Shown piece by piece: positions 56,469-64,000 of a stretch of 64,000 bases of DNA (positions are counted from its first letter, which is position 1; the number at the start of each line of letters is the position of its first letter). Source of the stretch: Betaproteobacteria bacterium (GTDB taxonomy: Bacteria > Pseudomonadota > Gammaproteobacteria > Burkholderiales > SG8-41); contig VGID01000003.1 of NCBI GenBank assembly GCA_016868035.1, forward strand, positions 53,810-117,809, in the 5' to 3' direction. Made by a program: the position numbers and the translations under genes. Under the pieces are notes generated by a model. It searched no databases and was not told the origin of the DNA. It was given only the letters and a program-made list of their open reading frames with translations.

Positions 56469-57344
56469 ATGTCCTGGCTTTCCGTTTCCTTCGAGGTGGC
56501 GGCCGCCGACGTCGAGGCGGTGACCGAGGCGTTGCTCGGAGGCGGCGCTCTGAGTGTGGACGTGCAGGACGCCGCGGCGGGCTCGCCGCAGGAAGAGGCC
56601 ATATTCGACGAGGCGGACGCGGCCTGGCGGCGCAGCGTGGTGAGCGCGCTTGTCCCGGACACGGCCGACTGCACAATGATCGTCTCGACGGCGTGCGCGC
56701 GCGCCGGCATCGCGCCGCCGCCGCACCACGCGCGGCCGGTGGCTGACCAGGACTGGGTGCGCGCGACGCAGGCCCAGTTCGCTCCCGTGCAAATTTCTCC
56801 GCGGCTCTGGATTACACCGAGCTGGCGGCGTCCTCCCGTGCCGGACGCGGTGAACATCGTACTCGATCCGGGTATCGCCTTCGGCACGGGCACCCACCCC
56901 ACGACACAGCTGTGCCTGCGCTGGCTCGAACGCGTGGTCCGCGGCGGGGAATCGGTGATCGATTACGGTTGCGGCTCCGGCGTGCTTGCGATCGCGGCGC
57001 TGAAGCTCGGGGCGGCGAGCGCGGTCGGGATCGACGTCGACGGGCAGGCGCTCCTTGCGGCGCGCCGCAATGCTATGCAAAATCGTGTCCATGCGCGCTT
57101 CCTGAGTGCCGCCCACGCGGCTCCCGGGCCGGCGCAGATCGTGATCGCCAACATCCTCGCCCATCCGCTCATCGTGCTCTCGCCCCTGCTCGCGAAGCTC
57201 ACTGCGCCGCACGGTCGCCTCGCGCTGTCGGGGATACTCGAAGCCCAGGCCGAAGAGGTATGCGCCGCCTACTCCGGGCAGTTCCGGATGGGCGTCGCCG
57301 CGCGCGACCAGGGCTGGGTGCTGCTCGGCGGAGCGAGACGCTGA
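56469..57344 (+). CDS. prmA: Ribosomal protein L11 methyltransferase
   Basis: 291-residue SAM-dependent methyltransferase that trimethylates ribosomal protein L11. The N-terminal substrate domain has WLSVSFEVAAADVEAVTEAL; the SAM site is VIDYGCGSGVLAIAALKLGA; IVIANILAHPLIVLSPLL is the catalytic strand. The FGTGTHPTTQLCLRWLE segment is diagnostic. The ATG at 56469 follows the heptad element and lacks a clear ribosome site. Confidence 0.97.
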   Translation: MSWLSVSFEVAAADVEAVTEALLGGGALSVDVQDAAAGSPQEEAIFDEADAAWRRSVVSALVPDTADCTMIVSTACARAGIAPPPHHARPVADQDWVRATQAQFAPVQISPRLWITPSWRRPPVPDAVNIVLDPGIAFGTGTHPTTQLCLRWLERVVRGGESVIDYGCGSGVLAIAALKLGAASAVGIDVDGQALLAARRNAMQNRVHARFLSAAHAAPGPAQIVIANILAHPLIVLSPLLAKLTAPHGRLALSGILEAQAEEVCAAYSGQFRMGVAARDQGWVLLGGARR

Positions 57345-57354
57345 GGAGCGGGCG

Positions 57355-58188
57355 ATGAGCATGGTGACCCGGTGCCCGTCGTGCAACACGCGGTTCCGCG
57401 TGACCCCACAGCAGCTGCAAACGCGTCAGGGACAGGTGCGGTGCGGGCGATGCCTGACGCTATTCGATGGCTACCTTACCCTCGCTCCGCTGACCGACCC
57501 GGCGCCAGCCGCGGCGGCGGGCGCGGCATCTGCCGTGCCCGCGTTCGAGCTCCAGCCGATCGAGATCGCGCCTGCGGCGCCCGAGCCCTTTGCCGCCGCT
57601 CCCGCGCCGGCCGCGGAGGACCGGGACTACGGCCCCCCGCCGCAGCAACTCACGCTCGATGACCCGTCGTTTCTCGAGCCGCCCCCCGCGCCCGCACGTC
57701 GCGGAAGCAGACTGTGGGCGGCGGCAAGCGTGGTTGCGCTGCTCGTGCTCGCGGGCCAGGGCATCTACGCTTACCGTGGTGAAATCGCCGCGAACGTTCC
57801 GGGCCTGAAGCGATACCTGGTGCTGGCGTGCGACTGGCTCGAGTGTACCGTGCCGCTGCCGCAGCGGCCCAAGCTGATCGCGATCGAAGCATCGGATCTC
57901 CAGGCCATCGACCCGACACGCCCCGGGCTGATCCAGCTCACGGCGACGCTGCGCAACCACGCCGGCTACGATCTTGCCTTTCCTGCGCTCGATCTCGTGC
58001 TGACCAACACCAAGGAACACACGCTGGCACGGCGGATTTTCCTCCCGGCGGAATATCTCGAGCGCGGCAAGGACGCGCGAGCCGGCATACCCGCCAATGC
58101 CGAGACCACGATCCGGCTCGATCTCGATACCGGTGCCCTCAACGCGGCCGGCTTCCGCCTCGACCTGTTGCCCGCGCCCGTGCCGTGA
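57355..58188 (+). CDS. DUF3426 zinc-ribbon membrane protein
   Basis: 277 residues. The N-terminal zinc ribbon has C7, C10, C30 and C33 (RCPSCNTRF, VRCGRC). A Pro/Ala-rich linker (45-115) is followed by one transmembrane helix (about 120-138) and a periplasmic beta-rich domain (150-275) with LIQLTATLRNHAGYDLAFPAL. It follows prmA by 10 bp, the standard neighbour in Betaproteobacteria. Function unknown. Confidence 0.88.
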   Translation: MSMVTRCPSCNTRFRVTPQQLQTRQGQVRCGRCLTLFDGYLTLAPLTDPAPAAAAGAASAVPAFELQPIEIAPAAPEPFAAAPAPAAEDRDYGPPPQQLTLDDPSFLEPPPAPARRGSRLWAAASVVALLVLAGQGIYAYRGEIAANVPGLKRYLVLACDWLECTVPLPQRPKLIAIEASDLQAIDPTRPGLIQLTATLRNHAGYDLAFPALDLVLTNTKEHTLARRIFLPAEYLERGKDARAGIPANAETTIRLDLDTGALNAAGFRLDLLPAPVP

Positions 58189-58215
58189 AGCGCGCATAGC
58201 GGCGCGCGTGCGCAC

Positions 58216-58245
58216 TTGCACGGAGCGGGAAACAGGCGCTATAGT
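58216..58245 (+). promoter_or_regulatory. Predicted promoter of the gcv operon
   Basis: TATAGT at 58240-58245 is a good -10. TTGCAC at 58216-58221 is a weak -35 with 18-bp spacing. Transcription would begin about 58252, just ahead of the riboswitch. Confidence 0.5.
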
Positions 58246-58261
58246 GAGCGCGCCAGCAAGT

Positions 58262-58470
58262 TGCATCGGGAGAGTGCGCGCGAAGCGCGCCGCCGTAGGC
58301 GTAACCACCCGAAAACGCTCAGGCATGGAGTGAAGACGCTCCTGGGCACCGCTGCAACGTGGCGACTCTGGAGAGCGGGGCGGCGCGGCGCCCCCACCGA
58401 AGGGGCACGCGGCGCAGTCCGCAATCTCTCAGGTTGGAATCCGGCGGAAGGATTCCTGGGGACAGAGGGG
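58262..58470 (+). promoter_or_regulatory. Tandem glycine riboswitch
   Basis: Two glycine aptamers in series. The first has cgggagag, then gccgtaggcgtaaccacccg and cgctcaggca (58266-58345). The second has ctggagag, caccgaaggggca, aatctctcaggt and the end gacagagggg (58370-58470). These are the conserved core words of the gcvT-type glycine RNA. It precedes gcvT and a terminator, so glycine binding most likely allows read-through into the cleavage-system genes. Confidence 0.92.
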
Positions 58471-58502
58471 TGAGGCCGATGATTCGGCCCCACCCCTTTT
58501 TT
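58467..58502 (+). terminator. Riboswitch expression-platform terminator
   Basis: A 13-position stem with one mismatch (ggggtg and ggccga pairing with tcggcc and cacccc) around a 4-base loop is followed by six T. Its 5' bases gggg also belong to the last strand of the second aptamer, so folding of aptamer and terminator compete. That is the expected on-switch layout. Confidence 0.85.
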
Positions 58503-58521
58503 ATTGCGGCAACGACCGATC

Positions 58522-59603
<1,082 letters not shown>

Positions 59604-59619
<16 letters not shown>

Positions 59620-59687
59620 GTTAAATCTCGATGAACAGCATGACTTCACTGAGCACTGGACATTCAAAACTCAACACTAAACATTCC
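59604..59687. repeat. Heptad inverted-arm element between gcvT and gcvH
   Basis: Left arm 59604-59625 (agtgttg, agtgttg, agttaaa) overlaps the last codons of gcvT. Right arm about 59643-59687 includes cactgag, cactgga and actcaacact. gcvH then has its own ribosome site GGAGAGG. Confidence 0.6.
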
Positions 59688-59699
59688 TCGGAGAGGCAC

Positions 59700-60089
59700 A
59701 TGACGACGCCTGACAACCTGAAGTACACCAAGACTCACGAGTGGGTCAAAGCGGAAGCGGACGGCACGCTCACGGTCGGCATTACTTTTCACGCCCAGGA
59801 CATGCTGGGTGACGTGGTATTCCTCCAGCCCCCGGAGGTCGGCCGCACGCTAAGAAAGGGAGAGGAATGCGCGGTGATCGAATCGGTGAAAGCGGCCGCC
59901 GATATCTACGCGCCAGTGTCAGGCGAAGTCGTCGCCGCGAACCAGGAGCTCGCCGACAAGCCGGAAAAAGTGAATCAGGATCCGTACGCGGCGTGGATGT
60001 TCCGTATCAAGCCCGCCGACCCCGGCGAACTCGGTGCGTTGCTCGATGCCGCGGCCTACCAGGAGGTGGCGGAAGCGGACAAACATTGA
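59700..60089 (+). CDS. gcvH: Glycine cleavage system H protein
   Basis: 129-residue lipoyl carrier that shuttles the aminomethyl group between the P and T proteins. The lipoylated lysine is K64 in [35 protein letters not shown] and [14 protein letters not shown] are typical. ATG 59700 follows GGAGAGG. Confidence 0.97.
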   Translation: MTTPDNLKYTKTHEWVKAEADGTLTVGITFHAQDMLGDVVFLQPPEVGRTLRKGEECAVIESVKAAADIYAPVSGEVVAANQELADKPEKVNQDPYAAWMFRIKPADPGELGALLDAAAYQEVAEADKH

Positions 60090-60178
60090 ACGGTGAACGG
60101 TAGGCGGTAAGCAGTGAGCAGTAATTGTCGTTCCTCGCTTCTTGCCGCTGACCGCTGACCGCTTACTGCTTACGGTCA
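60087..60178. repeat. Heptad inverted-arm element between gcvH and gcvPA
   Basis: Left arm 60087-60124 with units cggtgaa, cggtagg, cggtaag, cagtgag. Right arm 60132-60178 with units gctgacc, gctgacc, gcttact, gcttacg. It starts at the gcvH stop codon and ends 1 base before the gcvPA ATG, so gcvPA has no Shine-Dalgarno sequence. Confidence 0.75.
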
Positions 60179-60179
60179 C

Positions 60180-61577
60180 ATGCCCTTCATTCCGCACACC
60201 GAGGAAGACGTCCGCGAGATGCTGGCGGCGATCGGCGTCGGCTCCTTCGAGGAGCTGTTCGACGAGGTGCCGCGCGAGCTGCGGGGGCGCGTAGGCGCGA
60301 GCGTGCCCCCGGGGCTCACCGAGATGGAGGTGACGCGCCTGATGCACCGGCGCGCCGAGCGCGACGGCAGCTGGCTCAATTTCATCGGTGCGGGCGCGTA
60401 CGAGCACCACATCCCCGCTGCGGTGTGGCAGATCGCGACGCGCGGGGAGTTCTACTCGGCGTATACGCCCTACCAGGCCGAGGCGAGCCAGGGCACGCTG
60501 CAACTGCTGTTCGAGTACCAGACGATGATGGCTTCGCTCGCGGGGCTCGAGGTGACCAACGCGAGCCTCTACGATGGCGCTTCCGCGCTGGCGGAAGCGG
60601 TGCTGATGGCGGTGCGTGCGCACAAGAGCGCCCGGCGCGTGCTGATTCCCGCCACCGTCAACCCCGTCTGGCGCAAGGTGGTGCGCACGATCGTGCGCAA
60701 TCAGGGCATCGAGCTGCTGGAGGCGCCGTACTGCAGTGCCGCCGGGCACACGCTGCCCGGGGCGCTCGAAAAATTCGCGGCGCAGGATCTCGCCGCGCTG
60801 GTGGTGCCGCAGCCAAACTTTTTCGGGGTGCTCGAGCCGGTGGACGAGCTCGCCGACTGGGCGCACGCGCACGGGGCGCTCGCGATATCGGTCGTCAATC
60901 CCGTCGCGCTCGCGTTGCTCAAGCCGCCGGGGCAGTGGGGGGCAGACGGCGCCGACATCGCCGTGGGCGACGGCCAGCCGCTCGGCGTGCCGCTGGCGAG
61001 CGGCGGTCCGTATTTCGGCTTCATGGCGTGCCGCAGGGCGCTCACGCGCCAGATGCCGGGGCGGATCGTGGGCGAGACCGTGGACACGGATGGCAGACCC
61101 GGGTACACGCTCACGCTGCAGGCGCGCGAGCAGCATATCCGCCGCTCCAAGGCCACCTCGAATATCTGCACCAACCAGGGCCTGATGGTGACCGCGGCGA
61201 CCATTTACATGGCCCTGCTCGGTCCGGCGGGGCTCGCGCGCGTGGCGCGCGCGAGCCATGCGAATGCGCTGGCGCTCGCGACGAAGCTCGCGGAAATCGA
61301 GGGCGTCGCGCGCGCATTCAGCGGGCCGATCTTCCACGAAACGGTGCTGCGCCTGCCGGTACCCGTCGCGCCCGTGATGCGTGCGCTGAAGGCGCAAGGC
61401 ATACTCGGCGGGCTGAATCTCAAGCACGCATATCCCGAGCTCGGCGACGCACTGCTGGTCTGCGCGACCGAAACCAAGAACGAACAGGACCTCGCTTTCT
61501 ACGCCGAAAACCTCGCCCGAATCGTGGGCAAGCGGCAGGCTCCGCGGTCCGGCGCCCTCAAACCGACCAACTCATAA
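60180..61577 (+). CDS. gcvPA: Glycine dehydrogenase (decarboxylating) subunit 1
   Basis: 465-residue N-terminal half of the two-subunit P protein, which decarboxylates glycine with PLP. Start [19 protein letters not shown], then [32 protein letters not shown] (family hallmark, residues 60-91) and [19 protein letters not shown] context. It carries no PLP lysine; that is on subunit 2. Split gcvPA/gcvPB rather than a fused gcvP is a useful lineage mark, since many Betaproteobacteria have the fused form. Confidence 0.95.
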   Translation: MPFIPHTEEDVREMLAAIGVGSFEELFDEVPRELRGRVGASVPPGLTEMEVTRLMHRRAERDGSWLNFIGAGAYEHHIPAAVWQIATRGEFYSAYTPYQAEASQGTLQLLFEYQTMMASLAGLEVTNASLYDGASALAEAVLMAVRAHKSARRVLIPATVNPVWRKVVRTIVRNQGIELLEAPYCSAAGHTLPGALEKFAAQDLAALVVPQPNFFGVLEPVDELADWAHAHGALAISVVNPVALALLKPPGQWGADGADIAVGDGQPLGVPLASGGPYFGFMACRRALTRQMPGRIVGETVDTDGRPGYTLTLQAREQHIRRSKATSNICTNQGLMVTAATIYMALLGPAGLARVARASHANALALATKLAEIEGVARAFSGPIFHETVLRLPVPVAPVMRALKAQGILGGLNLKHAYPELGDALLVCATETKNEQDLAFYAENLARIVGKRQAPRSGALKPTNS

Positions 61578-61588
61578 AGAGGCGGCCG

Positions 61589-63037
61589 ATGCTGATCTTC
61601 GAGCTCTCGCGTCCCGGCAGGCACAGCAAGGGACTCTCGCCGCACGCGGCGCCCGGGCAGGGAGCGATACCCGAGAAGCACCTGCGCGCGCAGCCGCCTC
61701 TGCTGCCGGAGGTCTCCGAGCTCGACGTCGTGCGGCACTACACGGGGCTATCGCAGAAGAATTTTTCGATCGACACGCATTTCTACCCTCTCGGCTCGTG
61801 CACCATGAAGTACAACCCGCGCGCGTGCAATGCGCTCGCGATGCTGCCGCAGTTTCTCGCGCGCCATCCCGCCGCCCCCGACGACACCGGACAAGGCTTC
61901 CTCGAGTGCATGTTCGAGCTGCAGGAGCTGCTGAAGGAAGTCACGGGCATGGAGGCGGTGAGCCTCGCGCCGATGGCCGGCGCGCAGGGCGAATTCGCCG
62001 GCGTGGCGATGATCCGCGCCTACCACGATTCGCGCGGCGACGCGGGGCGGCGCGAGATCCTGGTGCCGGACGCGGCGCACGGCACCAACCCCGCTTCCGC
62101 GGTGATGTGCGGCTACACGGTGCGCGAGATCGCGACGGACGCGGAAGGCAACGTGGACATCGCGGCGCTCGGGAGCGCCGTCGGACCGCACACTGCGGGG
62201 CTGATGCTCACCAACCCGTCCACGCTCGGGGTGTTCGAACGCGGCATCCTCGAAATGGGGACGATCGTGCACGACGCCGGCGGGCTGCTCTATTACGACG
62301 GGGCGAATCTGAACGCGATCCTCGGCGAGGTGAGGCCCGGTGACATGGGCTTCGACGTGATACACATCAACCTGCACAAGACGTTTTCCACGCCGCACGG
62401 CGGCGGCGGGCCGGGCGCGGGCCCGGTCGGGGTCAACGCGCGGCTCGCGCCGTTCCTGCCGCTGCCGCTCGTGGCCGAAGCGAAGGGCGCGTACCGTCTG
62501 CTCGGGGACGCGGACCGGCCGCTCTCCATCGGGCGGCTCGGGGCGCAACTGGGCAACGCCGGGGTGCTGCTGCGCGCATATATCTATGCCCGAATGCTCG
62601 GCCTCGAAGGCATGCGCCGCGTCGCCGCATTCGCGACGCTCAACGCCAACTACCTCATGGCGGAATTGCGCAAGGCCGGCTTCGAGCTCGCCTTTCCCCG
62701 CCGGCGCGCGAGCCACGAATTTCTCATCACGCTGCAGGGACTCAAGCAGCGCACGGGCGTCACCGCGATGGACGTCGCCAAGCGGCTGCTCGACAAGGGC
62801 GCGCACGCGCCGACCACCTACTTCCCGCTAATGGTTCCGGAATGCCTGCTGATCGAGCCGACCGAGACGGAATCGAAGCGCACCCTTGATGCGTTCGTCG
62901 CCGCCATGAAGGAGATACTGGCCGAGGCGAGCGAGAATCCTGCGCTGCTGAAGAACGCCCCGCACACGACGCCGGTGCGCCGTCTCGATGACGTCAAGGC
63001 GGCGCGCGAACCGCGCCTCACCTGGAAGTCCCCGTAA
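61589..63037 (+). CDS. gcvPB: Glycine dehydrogenase (decarboxylating) subunit 2
   Basis: 482-residue C-terminal half of the P protein. The PLP lysine is K264 in [17 protein letters not shown]. The start [18 protein letters not shown] and [19 protein letters not shown] are typical. It begins 11 bp after gcvPA, with GAGGCGG as a weak ribosome site. Last gene of the glycine cleavage operon. Confidence 0.96.
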   Translation: MLIFELSRPGRHSKGLSPHAAPGQGAIPEKHLRAQPPLLPEVSELDVVRHYTGLSQKNFSIDTHFYPLGSCTMKYNPRACNALAMLPQFLARHPAAPDDTGQGFLECMFELQELLKEVTGMEAVSLAPMAGAQGEFAGVAMIRAYHDSRGDAGRREILVPDAAHGTNPASAVMCGYTVREIATDAEGNVDIAALGSAVGPHTAGLMLTNPSTLGVFERGILEMGTIVHDAGGLLYYDGANLNAILGEVRPGDMGFDVIHINLHKTFSTPHGGGGPGAGPVGVNARLAPFLPLPLVAEAKGAYRLLGDADRPLSIGRLGAQLGNAGVLLRAYIYARMLGLEGMRRVAAFATLNANYLMAELRKAGFELAFPRRRASHEFLITLQGLKQRTGVTAMDVAKRLLDKGAHAPTTYFPLMVPECLLIEPTETESKRTLDAFVAAMKEILAEASENPALLKNAPHTTPVRRLDDVKAAREPRLTWKSP

Positions 63038-63088
63038 GGCAGGCACCCGCGGCCGCCGCCTCGTGCGCGTTGCGCCAGGCCCTCCGTC

Positions 63089-63457
63089 ATGAACGGTCCG
63101 CACAAGGGTAAGGCGGGGCCTGCGCGCTTGTGGGGCGCGCTCCATCACTCGCTCGACGGGCTTTCTGCCGCATTCAGGCACAAAGAGGCGTTCCGGCTCG
63201 AGGTCGTTCTCGCGCTGGTGCTGATCCCGGTCGCCGTCCATACGCCGGCCTCGGGCGCGGGCAAGGCGATGATGGTGGCGAGCGTGCTGCTGGTCCTGGT
63301 CGTCGAACTCATCAATACAGGAATCGAGGCGGTCACCGACCGCATCTCGCTCGAGAACCACGTGCTCGCCAAGCGCGCCAAGGACATGGGCAGCGCCGCG
63401 GTTATGCTGGCGGCCATCGACGTGCCAGTCGTGTGGCTACTGGTGCTCCTCGGCTGA
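63089..63457 (+). CDS. dgkA: Diacylglycerol kinase
   Basis: 122-residue trimeric inner-membrane kinase that recycles diacylglycerol to phosphatidic acid. The signature ELINTGIEAVTDRIS with catalytic Glu is present, along with FRHKEAFRLEVVLALVLIPVAV and a third helix at the C-terminus (VPVVWLLVLLG). It converges on mscL with only 5 bp between the stops and no terminator. Confidence 0.95.
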   Translation: MNGPHKGKAGPARLWGALHHSLDGLSAAFRHKEAFRLEVVLALVLIPVAVHTPASGAGKAMMVASVLLVLVVELINTGIEAVTDRISLENHVLAKRAKDMGSAAVMLAAIDVPVVWLLVLLG

Positions 63458-63462
63458 CACCG

Positions 63463-63888
63463 TCACGTCTTCAGCGCGTCACGGATCTCCCTCAACAGCA
63501 GCACTTCTTCCCGCGGCTGCGGCGGCACCGCGGGTTTTCTCTGCTCGGTGCTCCTCAGCCGGTTGATCGCGCGGATGAGCAGGAAGACCACGAGCGCGAC
63601 GATCGCGAACGAGATGACCGTGTTGAGAAAGATGCCGTAATTGAAAGTGACCGCACCCGCCTTCTGTGCCGCTTCCACCGTGGCGTACGGGCCTGCGATG
63701 CTCCCCGGCTTAAGCACGGAAAAGAGATTGGAAAAATCCACGTTGCCGAGCAGCAGGCCGACCGGCGGCGTGATCACGTCCCTGACCATCGAATCCACGA
63801 TCTTGCCGAACGCAACGCCCATGATGATGCCCACCGCCATGTCGACCACGTTGCCGCGCATCGCAAACATCTTGAACTCGTTCAGCAT
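63463..63888 (-). CDS. mscL: Large-conductance mechanosensitive channel
   Basis: 141-residue pentameric channel that opens at high membrane tension. Start LNEFKMFAMRGNVVDMAVGI and TM1 VGIIMGVAFGKIVDSMVRDVITP carry the gating constriction; TM2 is VISFAIVALVVFLLIRAINRL. The charged C-terminal bundle EVLLLREIRDALKT is complete. The 112 bp upstream to the window edge hold no recognisable gene. Confidence 0.97.
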   Translation of the reverse strand: MLNEFKMFAMRGNVVDMAVGIIMGVAFGKIVDSMVRDVITPPVGLLLGNVDFSNLFSVLKPGSIAGPYATVEAAQKAGAVTFNYGIFLNTVISFAIVALVVFLLIRAINRLRSTEQRKPAVPPQPREEVLLLREIRDALKT

Positions 63889-64000
63889 AGTGCAATCTCC
63901 TTGTGCGCCGGCTAAACCGGCGAGATGTTGTGAATGAAAGAGTCATACGGTGAAGGTGTAGCGACCCACACCGGCCCTGAGTCATGCGGAGCCGCTCGCG

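Overview
The window looks like a chromosome segment of a high-GC betaproteobacterium, most likely Burkholderiales or a close relative. The reasons are the gene orders hemA-prfA-prmC-grxD, argH/algZ-algR-hemC-hemD-hemX-hemY and dsbD-tlpA-aroQ-accB-accC-prmA-DUF3426, and three Bug/TctC-type solute-binding proteins, a family greatly expanded in Burkholderiales. Species cannot be named from the sequence alone.

Layout. 1-3994: bioA, a beta-CASP metallo-beta-lactamase protein and dacB (cut by the left edge), all on the minus strand. 4244-7127: an unrecognised gene, then groES-groEL behind a sigma70-like promoter overlapped by a CIRCE operator, closed by a terminator. 7200-10560: an accessory island at tRNA-Phe. 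It holds one intact tRNA-Phe gene and two split tRNA-Phe remnants, each interrupted by a related insert of about 135 bp in opposite orientation. It also holds a REP-associated transposase with its repeat array, and a decapitated RHS toxin tip followed by a four-helix membrane protein that is a candidate immunity protein. 10727-24620: catabolic genes for CoA-activated acids (two class III CoA-transferases, HTD2-type hydratase, CitE-type lyase, 3-hydroxyacyl-CoA dehydrogenase, intradiol dioxygenase, two Bug proteins, IclR regulator, methylisocitrate lyase-like enzyme, D-2-hydroxyacid dehydrogenase). 24712-28370: hemA-prfA-prmC-grxD and a terminator. 28383-39321: an organosulfur locus (TauE/SafE exporter, two sulfatases, Bug protein, GMC oxidoreductase, iron alcohol dehydrogenase, sulfoacetaldehyde acetyltransferase, LacI-type regulator). 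39949-48694: fructosamine kinase and argH on the minus strand, then algZ-algR and hemC-hemD-hemX-hemY. 48861-58188: oxidoreductase, SDR protein, cutA, dsbD-tlpA, aroQ-accB-accC, prmA and a DUF3426 protein. 58216-63037: a tandem glycine riboswitch with terminator controlling gcvT-gcvH-gcvPA-gcvPB. 63089-63888: dgkA converging on mscL.

How the parts work together. The 10-24 kb block could activate a C5 dicarboxylic acid as a CoA ester, hydrate it and cleave it to acetyl-CoA and pyruvate. The 28-39 kb block could release sulfate or oxidise a C2 sulfonate to sulfoacetaldehyde, which Xsc splits to acetyl phosphate and sulfite, with TauE exporting sulfite. Both substrates are inferences.

The most unusual feature is a set of intergenic elements of degenerate 7-nt (sometimes about 9-nt) units, usually arranged as two complementary arms. 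They occur in at least a dozen gene junctions, use a different core word in most cases, sit flush against start and stop codons, and at 39318-39952 enclose a small foreign-looking gene. Two further hairpin elements with 20-22 bp terminal inverted repeats are present at 21334-21600 and 51241-51369.
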